Assembly (NCBI RefSeq): GCF_026391055.1
Contig: NZ_JAPLET010000026.1
Span: 868,001 to 932,000, forward strand
Direction of reading: 5' to 3'
Length of the DNA: 64,000 nucleotides
DNA from: Spirosoma sp.
GTDB lineage: Bacteria > Bacteroidota > Bacteroidia > Cytophagales > Spirosomataceae
Under the pieces are notes generated by a model, which did not search any database, was not told the DNA's origin, and saw only the letters and a list, made by a program, of their open reading frames with translations. The first letter of the stretch is position 1. Each line of letters starts with the position of its first letter. A program made the position numbers and the translations under genes. Of this stretch, positions 19,698-28,134 are shown piece after piece.

Positions 19698-21626
19698 TTA
19701 CTTCAATACCTGCACTTCAATAACCGAATTGTCGTACACTCGATGCGTGGCTTTCTGAAAATCGGCAACATCCGCTTTGTAGATATTCTCCACATATTTC
19801 TGCGGATTCCGGTCGATGAGCGGGAACCACGTGCTTTGCACCTGAATCATGACCCGGTGACCTTTTTTGAACGTATGCAACACATCCTGTAGTCGAAAAT
19901 TCACGTCAGTCACCTCGCCGGGTTTAAACGGCTCCGGCTTCTCGAACGAGTTGCGAAACCGCCCACGCATAGCCTCCGACCGAACCATCTGCTGATAATT
20001 ACCCAGGGTAATGTTTCGGTTAGGCATATACGGATGGTTCGGCTCATCGGGCGGGTACACATCAATGAGCTTCACTACCCAGTCGGCGTCGGTGCCCGTC
20101 GTGCTCACTTTGAGCTTCGCCATAATCTCTCCACCCAAGGTCAAATCCTCCGTCAGTACCTCCGTCTGGAAGGTAAGTACATCCGGCCGACGACCCGCAA
20201 ACCGCTGATCTTCGGACATGTAATTAAACGGCGTAAAGCCCTGAGTCGTCGTGATATCTTCGGTATACGGAACAGGTTTAGCCGGGTCACTGACGAACTC
20301 CGAGAACCGGTTGTTGCCAACGTCCATTGTCCGGTTAGTGGCCAGGGTGCCATCCGATATCAGGAAAAACTGTTTTTGGGAAGCGTCGGCCACGGGCCAT
20401 TTGTCGAACGTTTTCCACTCGTTGCGGCCGGTGTTGAAGAGGTACGCTTCGGGCAAACCGCTCTTGCCATCGCCTGCTCCTTTCAGGAAATGGGTGAAGA
20501 ACTTCGCTTCGATATTCCGCTGGTAAAATGTAGCGATGCTGTCGCCAAAATAAACGTTGCTGTGCAGCGTATGCCCCGTTTCCCGCGACCAACGGCCATG
20601 CCCGAACGGCCCCATAACCAGCGTATTGTATACACCGGGGCTATTCTTCTCAATCGTTTTATACACGTTCAGCGGCCCGTACAAATCTTCGGCATCGAAC
20701 CAGCCGCCCACCGTCATAACGGCCGAACGAACGTTTTTCAGGTGCGGTAGAATACTCCGTTTCTGCCAGAACTCGTCGTAGTTGGGGTGATTGATAGTTT
20801 CCTGCCAGTAGAAGTTATCCTTGTAATATTTGTCGGCGTTTTTCAGCGGCCCCAAGTCATATTGCCACTGGAAACCGTCTTTTGTTCCCGTCTGAATCAT
20901 CTGGTCGTTGTACCAGGCTTTGGTTGTTGGCTCGGGATGCTGCACGCCAAACACAGGGAACGTGAACAGATACGCCTGAATGAACGCACCGTTGTGGTGA
21001 AAATCGTCGAAGAAAAAGTCGGAAACGGGGGCCTGGGGCGACGCAGCTTTCAGGGCGGGGTGTGCATCTGGCAGAGACGCGGCCGTGTAGAATCCCGGAT
21101 AACTGATGCCCCACTGCCCTACCCGACCGGTATTGTTCGGTACATTTTTGAGCAGCCACTCAATGGTATCGTAGGTATCGGAACTTTCATCAGGTGAGCC
21201 TGCCGCTGAAACGGTGGTCTGCCCTTTCTTACCCCCTTTTTTGGCAGATGCCGGAGGGTCGGGCAGGTTGGGCGTCATGTTGGTCCAGGTGCCTTCCGAC
21301 GCCCAGCGCCCCCGCACATCCTGATACACAAAAATAAACTTCTCACGCATGAGCGTTCCCGATGGACCCACCTGCGCCGGGTAGGCATCGGCACCATACG
21401 GGGCCACGCTATAGCACGTCCGCTGCATCAGGAACGGGTATTTTTGGGTAGCCGATGCGTCTTTGGGCACATACACGGCGGTATGCAGTTTGGTGCCATC
21501 GCGCATGGGGATTTTGTACTCGAATTTCTGGTACGTATCGCGGACAAAGTTGCCGGTCGATGTCAGTTGCGCGTGGGCGGGAAAGACACATGCCATCAAA
21601 AGCAGTGCGTAGAGCCAGTATCTCAT
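19698..21626 (-). CDS. CocE/NonD family hydrolase (X-Pro dipeptidyl peptidase-like)
   Basis: KIPMRDGTKLHTAVYVPKDA; GRVGQWGISYPGFYTAASLPDAHPALKAASPQAPVSDFF; MTVGGWFDAED. Confidence 0.92.
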   Translation of the reverse strand: MRYWLYALLLMACVFPAHAQLTSTGNFVRDTYQKFEYKIPMRDGTKLHTAVYVPKDASATQKYPFLMQRTCYSVAPYGADAYPAQVGPSGTLMREKFIFVYQDVRGRWASEGTWTNMTPNLPDPPASAKKGGKKGQTTVSAAGSPDESSDTYDTIEWLLKNVPNNTGRVGQWGISYPGFYTAASLPDAHPALKAASPQAPVSDFFFDDFHHNGAFIQAYLFTFPVFGVQHPEPTTKAWYNDQMIQTGTKDGFQWQYDLGPLKNADKYYKDNFYWQETINHPNYDEFWQKRSILPHLKNVRSAVMTVGGWFDAEDLYGPLNVYKTIEKNSPGVYNTLVMGPFGHGRWSRETGHTLHSNVYFGDSIATFYQRNIEAKFFTHFLKGAGDGKSGLPEAYLFNTGRNEWKTFDKWPVADASQKQFFLISDGTLATNRTMDVGNNRFSEFVSDPAKPVPYTEDITTTQGFTPFNYMSEDQRFAGRRPDVLTFQTEVLTEDLTLGGEIMAKLKVSTTGTDADWVVKLIDVYPPDEPNHPYMPNRNITLGNYQQMVRSEAMRGRFRNSFEKPEPFKPGEVTDVNFRLQDVLHTFKKGHRVMIQVQSTWFPLIDRNPQKYVENIYKADVADFQKATHRVYDNSVIEVQVLK

Positions 21627-21693
21627 GGTTATTGACCAGTAGTAAGGGAGTTGATGGTTGTAAATATAGCGATATGCATCAGATAGGCTACCA

Positions 21694-21726
21694 ATAAAAA
21701 ACGCCTGACTAATGCAGGCGTTTTCA
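21694..21726 (-). terminator. Rho-independent terminator of the Zeta-like kinase operon
   Basis: Minus strand: aaaacgcctg-cattagt-caggcgtttt followed by TTTATT. Confidence 0.8.
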
Positions 21727-21758
21727 ACTCGTTTGGTAAGCTGACTAGGCGGGATGCT

Positions 21759-21920
21759 CTATAAATCACGGGCTCTGACATGAACGGGTTTGCCGTCGCG
21801 TTCCACGACCAGGGTATCATCGTCTCGTTTTGCCTTTTCAACAACTTTTTGAACCGCCCGGCGTATTCCTGCCAATACGGCTTCATTGCTAGGAATTGGT
21901 TTCACCTGACTTGCTTTCAT
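21759..21920 (-). CDS. 53-aa putative partner of Zeta-like kinase (absent from the ORF track because it is <60 aa)
   Basis: Translation from ATG at 21920: MKASQVKPIPSNEAVLAGIRRAVQKVVEKAKRDDDTLVVERDGKPVHVRARDL, stop TAG; overlaps kinase 3' end by 32 nt. Confidence 0.7.
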   Translation of the reverse strand: MKASQVKPIPSNEAVLAGIRRAVQKVVEKAKRDDDTLVVERDGKPVHVRARDL

Positions 21921-22482
21921 AATTCAGAATGGTTTTCCAAATGTCTTTTTTTAACACAATAGTTTCGCTATCAATTCCACCCGTAGCTACCGTCTCCGCA
22001 ACTATTCCAGCATTATTGAAAACGGCAAAACAATCACAAACAGGAACATATAGTTTAGTGAGGTTAATCATACTTCGCCCGTATCGTCTGTCTATAACAT
22101 CCGGTGGAATATTATGTCCTCCCCGAGAAACGCGCATGGCAACTCGCTCCTTTGATACTTCGGCTGAAGGTAGCCAGAAATAATAAAGACTTACGACATA
22201 ACCCATTTTTTGTGCTCTTCGTATCGTTTGCACATACGAACGAGTAGACAATGTTGTCTCAAAAGCGAAGTCAACTTCTTGCTTCATGAGGTGTTCAATG
22301 CGCTGCAACATAATCCGTCCAGCTTCAAAAGCTGCTGCATCAGGCTTAAATGGTGAAAGTCCCCGAGTGATCTCGTCAGCATTGACAAACTCCCACACAT
22401 TCAATACCTCCGGTAATAGTGTATACGCAGCGGTGGTCTTCCCCTCCCCATTGGGTCTGGCCATGATATACAGATTAGGCAT
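21889..22482 (-). CDS. Zeta toxin-like P-loop kinase
   Basis: MPNLYIMARPNGEGKTTAAYTLLPEVLNVWEFVNADEITRGLSPF...FAFETTLSTRSYVQTIRRAQKMGYVVSLYYFWLPSAEVSKERVAMRVSRGGHNIPPDVIDRRY; ORF extends to 22503. Confidence 0.85.
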   Translation of the reverse strand: MPNLYIMARPNGEGKTTAAYTLLPEVLNVWEFVNADEITRGLSPFKPDAAAFEAGRIMLQRIEHLMKQEVDFAFETTLSTRSYVQTIRRAQKMGYVVSLYYFWLPSAEVSKERVAMRVSRGGHNIPPDVIDRRYGRSMINLTKLYVPVCDCFAVFNNAGIVAETVATGGIDSETIVLKKDIWKTILNYESKSGETNS

Positions 22483-22486
22483 AGCG

Positions 22487-22687
22487 TTAATCGGTCTCTT
22501 CAAGCGTAAAGATATGCTCTACGGCCTTGCCGAAGACCTGCGCCAGTTTCAGAGCCAGAATGGTAGAAGGCACGTAACGCCCGGTTTCAATCGAGTTGAT
22601 CGTCTGCCGACTAACGCCAATTCGATCGGCCAGATCAGCCTGCGACAGGTTGTGCTCCGCCCGCTCTACTTTCAGTCTATTCTTCAT
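22487..22687 (-). CDS. XRE family helix-turn-helix transcriptional regulator
   Basis: MKNRLKVERAEHNLSQADLADRIGVSRQTINSIETGRYVPSTILALKLAQVF. Confidence 0.95.
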   Translation of the reverse strand: MKNRLKVERAEHNLSQADLADRIGVSRQTINSIETGRYVPSTILALKLAQVFGKAVEHIFTLEETD

Positions 22688-23157
22688 AAAGCCAGCAGGT
22701 TAGTACTGTTCCGATGAATAAGCCAGCGAAACCGAATGATAAAGACCAGCAACACCGTGAACATATTGTAGATCATGACATTGAAAAATGCTTCATCGTA
22801 GACGGTCAAAATGGCGATGGCTAAGACGATGTAGTTCGCATATACGCTCCATTGTAGCGCTTCGAGCCGTAGCTGGCCAATCATTTCATCTTCTACTTTT
22901 TCGCGGGAGAAAGCAATTAGCATTAAACCAATGATCACTCCGATAGCCGCTACTTCGTCCGTCAGATCCTGGTTATCCATTAAGTGTGTTACCGAATGAC
23001 CAGACGTTATGGTAAATGACTCACTTAGCCACCGAGCAGTTAACCAGCCAACCTTAAAATCTGCATACATAGCCGCAAACCCCAAGATTGCTGACGGAAC
23101 AAAAACAATCCAGCCAATAAGCCGGAAGCGATGCGGGAAAAGCCACTTTGTTTTCAT
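22684..23157 (-). CDS. Hypothetical multi-pass membrane protein co-transcribed with XRE regulator
   Basis: Start MKTKWLFPHRFRLIGWIVF; several hydrophobic helices; 4-nt overlap with XRE gene. Confidence 0.75.
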   Translation of the reverse strand: MKTKWLFPHRFRLIGWIVFVPSAILGFAAMYADFKVGWLTARWLSESFTITSGHSVTHLMDNQDLTDEVAAIGVIIGLMLIAFSREKVEDEMIGQLRLEALQWSVYANYIVLAIAILTVYDEAFFNVMIYNMFTVLLVFIIRFRWLIHRNSTNLLAL

Positions 23158-23165
23158 AGATATGT

Positions 23166-23222
23166 AAAGTTTATTTGACACACCAAACGTAAAGTTTATT
23201 TTTCAAAATGTCAAGTTTATTT
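23166..23222 (-). promoter_or_regulatory. Putative promoter and triple operator of the membrane protein-XRE operon
   Basis: Three direct copies of (a)aagtttattt (23166, 23191, 23212); on minus strand TTG-N20-TACGTTTG fits the Bacteroidetes TTTG/TAnnTTTG promoter. Confidence 0.55.
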
Positions 23223-23304
23223 TACACAAGTAGTATAAAAAAGGCACGGGTCAATACCCGCGCCAGTATTCCAGCATGCACAGGAATAATGCCTATGCTT
23301 GCAT

Positions 23305-23631
23305 TTACATTTTAAAGATTTCTTTCATCAGCACCCATTTTTCTCCCGGCTTCGCCATGGGCAGGGCTTGTTGGTAGGTCCACATCAGGTTTTCCCACTC
23401 CTGCACCTTCGGGTTAGCCGCGTCGGCTGCGGCTTTGGCTTCGAAGGAGAAAGTCTCGTCCGTTTCCATGATCATGAACATCCGGTTGCCAATGCGATAG
23501 ATCTCCATCTCGGTAATTCCCGACTCGCGGATGCTGGTTTCAATCTCGGGGCGTATCTGTTTATGATAGGCTTCGTATTCGGCAATTTTAACGGGGTCGT
23601 CGATCAGATCGAGGGCAAAGCAGTAACGCAT
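23305..23631 (-). CDS. L-rhamnose mutarotase family protein (possibly L-fucose mutarotase)
   Basis: MRYCFALDLIDDPVKIAEYEAYHKQIRPEIETSIRESGITEMEIYRIGNRMFMIMETDETFSF...EWENLMWTYQQALP. Confidence 0.92.
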   Translation of the reverse strand: MRYCFALDLIDDPVKIAEYEAYHKQIRPEIETSIRESGITEMEIYRIGNRMFMIMETDETFSFEAKAAADAANPKVQEWENLMWTYQQALPMAKPGEKWVLMKEIFKM

Positions 23632-23670
23632 AAAAGGGGTACGTAAAGGGTAGTGACGGTTCGGTTACGA

Positions 23671-24456
23671 TTAATCGGTAATGGCCCGGTCGAGGTGGGT
23701 GTAGCCACCGTCGACGTGTACGAGTTGCCCGGTTGTATGGCTCGATTTATCCGACAGCAGGAACGCCACAGCATTGCCTAGTTCTTCGGGTGTGGTCATG
23801 CGGTGTTCCAGCGGAATTTTCGAAACGATCTGTTTTAACTTCTCTTCCGGATTGGGCAGGGTTTTAATCCAGTTAGCGTAGAGCGGTGTCCAGCTTTCGG
23901 CAACCACTACGCAGTTGACCCGGATTCCATAGGGCAGCAATTCTACCGCCCACTCACGGGTTAGCGCGCTACGGCCTCCGTTCGATGCGGCATAGGCCGA
24001 CGTGTTGCCCTGCCCCGTTTCGGCTACTTTTGAGCCAATATTTACGATAGGCCCTTTCGAGGCTTTCAAGGCGGGTAAGGCATGATGGGCCATCAGGTAA
24101 TAATGCACCAGATTTTTGTGCAGTGACGCAATGAACCCTTCGTAAGAACCATGCTCAAGACCAACGCCGTCATTGACGCCCGCATTATTCACCAGCCCGT
24201 CTATCCGGCCAAACTGAGCCAGTGTTTGCTCCACGGCGCTCTGACAGGCCACGGGCTCGGTCAGTTCCGCGACGATCTGATGCGCCTGCCCACCCGTAGC
24301 CCGAATGGCATCTACCGTATGTTGATTATCAGCTTCATTACGCCCAATAATTACGGGAATGGCGCCTTCTGCGGCCAATACCTTAGAAATCCCTTCGCCA
24401 ATACCTTTGGCGCCACCGGTAACGATGATGACTTTATCGTGCAGGTTTAAATTCAT
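23671..24456 (-). CDS. SDR family oxidoreductase (L-fucose dehydrogenase-like)
   Basis: KVIIVTGGAKGIGEGISKVL; DGLVNNAGVND; SAYAASNGGRSALTREWAVEL; context with mutarotase and GH29. Confidence 0.88.
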   Translation of the reverse strand: MNLNLHDKVIIVTGGAKGIGEGISKVLAAEGAIPVIIGRNEADNQHTVDAIRATGGQAHQIVAELTEPVACQSAVEQTLAQFGRIDGLVNNAGVNDGVGLEHGSYEGFIASLHKNLVHYYLMAHHALPALKASKGPIVNIGSKVAETGQGNTSAYAASNGGRSALTREWAVELLPYGIRVNCVVVAESWTPLYANWIKTLPNPEEKLKQIVSKIPLEHRMTTPEELGNAVAFLLSDKSSHTTGQLVHVDGGYTHLDRAITD

Positions 24457-24482
24457 GGATTAAAACGTTAATAAGGTTCAGA

Positions 24483-24540
24483 AAAAACCCGAGACGAAAG
24501 AAGAAAGACAAGTCCGGGCCTTTTCTCCTTTCGTTTCGGG
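24483..24540 (-). terminator. Hairpin terminator downstream of the ManA-like gene
   Basis: cccgagacgaaag ... ctttcgtttcggg arms, A-run at 24483 (T-tract on minus). Confidence 0.5.
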
Positions 24541-24564
24541 TGGACAAACTACGACAGACTCGTT

Positions 24565-25545
24565 TTAAGGGACATACGTTTCAAGCACCGTCATATCGCC
24601 ATCGGGCACCAGTGTCACTGTATCGACCGATGCAGGAATCAGGGCGCACTGGCCCATTGTCAATGAAACCGAGTACCCCCCCGGTGCTTTGATGGTGAGC
24701 GATCCGGCTACGCAGATCAGAATAACGAAGGAGTCGATGTGTGTATAGTCATGCTCCACTTCCTGATTAAAGTTCAGGACGTTGGTAACGAAATAATCAC
24801 TCGCAACAGCATTTACGCTTTCGTTTACCTTTTTGTCGTACTGCGTTTTATAGTCGTCGTAATGCTTGTAATTAATGGCATCGACAGCCAGATCGGTATG
24901 CAATTCGCGTTTCTGCCCGGTGGTAGCGTCGACTCGGTCGAAGTCATAGATGCGATACGTTGTATCGGATGTCTGCTGGATTTCGGCCAGTAGCAGCCCT
25001 TTGCCAATGTAGTGAACCCGACCGGCGGGCAGGAAAAATACATCGCCGGGCTGAGCCGATTCAATGTTGAGCAGATCCTGAATGGTATTGTCGGCCACGG
25101 CTTTTACGTACTCTTCTTTGGTCACCTCGCGGTTAAATCCCGAGTTCAGTTTTGCGCCCTCATCGGCCTGCATGATGTACCACATTTCGGTTTTACCGAA
25201 CCCACTTTTCCGTTCGGCGGCCAGTTTATCATCGGGGTGCACCTGAATGGAGAGATCATCGTTGGCGTCGATGAACTTGACCAGCAGCGGAAACCGGTTA
25301 CCATAAGTGTTGTACACATGTTCGCCCACTAGTTCACCTTTGTACTGCTCAACCAGTTCGCGCAGGGATTTTCCTTTTAGCGACCCTTCCTGAACCACAG
25401 AAACGTTTCCTTCTACGTCAGACACTTCCCAGGTTTCACCACAGTTAGGCAATGGCGAAAAGTCTTTACCGAGGATGGCGTTAATTTTCTGGCCTCCCCA
25501 GATTTTATCTTTAAAAATAGTTTCGAATGTAAGCGGATACAGCAT
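24565..25545 (-). CDS. manA: Type I phosphomannose isomerase-like protein
   Basis: MLYPLTFETIFKDKIWGGQKINAILGKDF; PLLVKFIDANDDLSIQVHPDD; GKTEMWYIMQAD; GDVFFLPAGRVHYIGKGLLLAEIQQTSDTTYRIYDFDR. Confidence 0.93.
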   Translation of the reverse strand: MLYPLTFETIFKDKIWGGQKINAILGKDFSPLPNCGETWEVSDVEGNVSVVQEGSLKGKSLRELVEQYKGELVGEHVYNTYGNRFPLLVKFIDANDDLSIQVHPDDKLAAERKSGFGKTEMWYIMQADEGAKLNSGFNREVTKEEYVKAVADNTIQDLLNIESAQPGDVFFLPAGRVHYIGKGLLLAEIQQTSDTTYRIYDFDRVDATTGQKRELHTDLAVDAINYKHYDDYKTQYDKKVNESVNAVASDYFVTNVLNFNQEVEHDYTHIDSFVILICVAGSLTIKAPGGYSVSLTMGQCALIPASVDTVTLVPDGDMTVLETYVP

Positions 25546-25632
25546 AGTAATGTGTACGTATTGACAAGGATGAGTAATGATTAGCTGAGTGATAGCCCTT
25601 TTAAATAACCACTGGTATTCTGTAATTGTTGA

Positions 25633-26997
25633 TTACTCTCCGGACGAAGCTTTATATACACCAATTTCGGCCAGTTGTACCGGCCCATTGGCGTTAGAAA
25701 TCAGCAACCGCAATTTAGACGACGTAACAGCCGGAAAGCGTAAAAGCCGCTTGTAGCCTACGGTCGTAAATGTCTGGAGCGGCTTCCAGTTCGAGCCGTC
25801 CCAATACTCGACACGACCGCTGGCAATGCGCTGCCCGTTGGCAATATTTTCCTGAATGGCTATCCGGTCGAACGATTTTTCTGCGCCAAAAGTAATGACA
25901 AGGGGCTGGTTAGCCGATAATGTGGTAAACGTCGTCAGTTTTTTATCGGTTAAAGACGGCTGCCCGGCCACGAGGTTCTGCTTAAAGGTTTCATCAAGAA
26001 TACGTCGGAACGCCCGCAGACTAGCCACGTCCGGCTCCGAAAGCAACCCATCCCGATTTGGCGGAATATTCAGCAACAACAGGCTATTACGGCCTACGGA
26101 CTGATAATAGAGGTTTACCAGATTCTGGGCCGAACGTACTTTCGAATCTTCGGATGGGTGATAAAACCAGCCCGGCCGGATAGACACGTCCGTTTCGGCC
26201 GGAACCCATTGCCTGCCGGTGGCATCGCCCCGGTTTAAATAGCCTGGATCGGCCTTACCGGGTGCCAGCCCCTCGGTGTTTATGGTAGACCAGCATGTTT
26301 CACCGGCATTACCGGCTTCATTACCGACCCAGCGAACATCGGGCCCGGCATCGGAAAACATAACCGCATTGGGTTGTAATTGACGAACCAGCGCCCAGTA
26401 ACCAGCAAAATCGTAGGTCATATCTTTAGCATTATCGCCTTTGGCCCCATCAAACCAAACTTCGGATATGGGTCCGTAATTAGTGAGCAACTCACGGAGC
26501 TGACTTTTGTAAAAGTCATTGTAAGCGGCCGTGCCATAGCGGGGTTCGTGCCGATCCCAGGGTGACAAATAAACGCCGAATTTCAGGCCAAATTCGTGGC
26601 AGGCATCGGCCACTTCTTTAACTACATCACCTTTACCATTTTTCCATGGGCTGCTCTTAACGGAATGATCGGTCATTTTTGATGGCCAGAGACAAAACCC
26701 GTCATGGTGCTTGGCGGTGATAATCGCCATCTTGAATCCAGCTTCTTTTAAGGCTTTGATCCATTGACGGGCATCTAGTTTGGCCGGATTAAAGATTGCA
26801 GGGCTTTCGGTTCCATCCCCCCACTCCTTATCCGTGAACGTGTTTACGGTAAAATGCAGAAAAGCAGTTGTTTCCAGGGGTTGCCAGGCAAGCTGCCGGG
26901 GTGTAGGTCGAACTACACCGCTTTTTTCCTGTGCGTAGCAAACGAATGAACTTAACAACAATAGAGTATATACTACTGTGCATAAAAAACGATTCAT
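25633..26997 (-). CDS. Alpha-L-fucosidase (GH29)
   Basis: MNRFLCTVVYTLLLLSSFVCYA signal; FKMAIITAKHHDGFCLWPSKMTDHSVKSSPW; GPISEVWFDGAKGD; LLLNIPPNRDGLL. Confidence 0.95.
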   Translation of the reverse strand: MNRFLCTVVYTLLLLSSFVCYAQEKSGVVRPTPRQLAWQPLETTAFLHFTVNTFTDKEWGDGTESPAIFNPAKLDARQWIKALKEAGFKMAIITAKHHDGFCLWPSKMTDHSVKSSPWKNGKGDVVKEVADACHEFGLKFGVYLSPWDRHEPRYGTAAYNDFYKSQLRELLTNYGPISEVWFDGAKGDNAKDMTYDFAGYWALVRQLQPNAVMFSDAGPDVRWVGNEAGNAGETCWSTINTEGLAPGKADPGYLNRGDATGRQWVPAETDVSIRPGWFYHPSEDSKVRSAQNLVNLYYQSVGRNSLLLLNIPPNRDGLLSEPDVASLRAFRRILDETFKQNLVAGQPSLTDKKLTTFTTLSANQPLVITFGAEKSFDRIAIQENIANGQRIASGRVEYWDGSNWKPLQTFTTVGYKRLLRFPAVTSSKLRLLISNANGPVQLAEIGVYKASSGE

Positions 26998-27519
26998 AGC
27001 ATTAAACGTAAAATACGATATCATATCATGTTTATTTATTAGAATAAGCGCTACGCAAAAATTTTTTTAGTTTATATTATGCTGAATTTTAGATACTTCA
27101 TCAGCAAATAGCTTACAACTCAACATAGTCTGTTAAAAACCCTTGCATTAAATTACCATTACTCAACGCCATCCAGCTTATAAATTAATAAACCTGTTCA
27201 CTTGGTTAGCTAGAAAACACAAGAAGTACCATTTCCCACTTTCAGTAAATACAATGACAAACCACCAGCAGCAAATGTATTGTACCTGTATATATCATAC
27301 CAGCATTCTGTTTATTCCCCCATAAACAAACCTGTCGACAAACGGAGTGTCTTTGCCATTCTCTTCGTAGCAAAGCTTAGCTGCTAAATAACGTGAATTT
27401 GAACTCTATTTACTACCCGCTGCCAACTACGCGATTTTCAGGTCTTTACCAGACCTATGTTTATTAACTTCCTCTTACCACCGTTAAAACTTGATACACA
27501 CCCATGCTTACCTTATTTC

Positions 27520-28080
27520 ATGAAAAAGCAAATAGTACCTAATAGCCCCGTAACTACAGAAACTGACCAACTCTCTATTTGTACTCTGGAGAGCTTCGAC
27601 ACCCTTTACAGTAACTATGCCAGTAAAATCCACCAAAAATGCCTGACGATGATCAATGACGACGAAACCGCCAAAGATTTTACGCAGGATATTTTTCTTA
27701 AAGTTTATACCAAACTTCATACATTTCAGAACCGGGCCTCGTTTGCCACCTGGATTTATGCCATTGCGCATAACTACTGCCTGGATCAGATTAGAATCAG
27801 CAAACGGTTCAGCAGGGAATCGCTGTCGGATGATCTGATCGGTGAACTGCCCGAAAGTGACAACCAGGAGCCCGAGGTTACTCGACTCCATGTTCTGGAA
27901 CTTCTTTTGAAGGACTTACCCATTCATGAGGTAACTATGTTACGGCTCAAGCACGAGCAGGGTTTAAGTGTCAAAGCCATTAGCCAACAGTACCAACTAT
28001 CCGAAAGTGCCGTAAAAATGCGCCTTAAGCGAACACGGGATAAGATACAGGGCCTGTTGGACAACCAGTGCTACGCTTAA
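27520..28080 (+). CDS. RNA polymerase sigma factor, ECF subfamily
   Basis: DDETAKDFTQDIFLKVYTKLHTFQNRASFATWIYAIAHNYCLDQIR; QGLSVKAISQQYQLSESAVKMRLKRTRDKI; ORF extends to 27457. Confidence 0.93.
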   Translation: MKKQIVPNSPVTTETDQLSICTLESFDTLYSNYASKIHQKCLTMINDDETAKDFTQDIFLKVYTKLHTFQNRASFATWIYAIAHNYCLDQIRISKRFSRESLSDDLIGELPESDNQEPEVTRLHVLELLLKDLPIHEVTMLRLKHEQGLSVKAISQQYQLSESAVKMRLKRTRDKIQGLLDNQCYA

Positions 28081-28093
28081 TCCTACACTAATT

Positions 28094-28129
28094 AAATGCC
28101 GTCGGGAATATGCTTCCGACGGCATTTTT
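28094..28129. terminator. Rho-independent terminator between convergent genes
   Basis: aaatgccgtcgg-gaatatgctt-ccgacggcattt + TTA. Confidence 0.85.
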
Positions 28130-28134
28130 ATAGA

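Noticed and set aside
20034-20750. 238-aa plus-strand ORF
   Set aside because: Antisense to the CocE/NonD hydrolase; shadow ORF.
21629-21886. 85-aa minus ORF between the CocE-like gene and the kinase
   Set aside because: It overlaps the better-supported 53-aa ORF in another frame and runs through the terminator hairpin; sequence is not protein-like.
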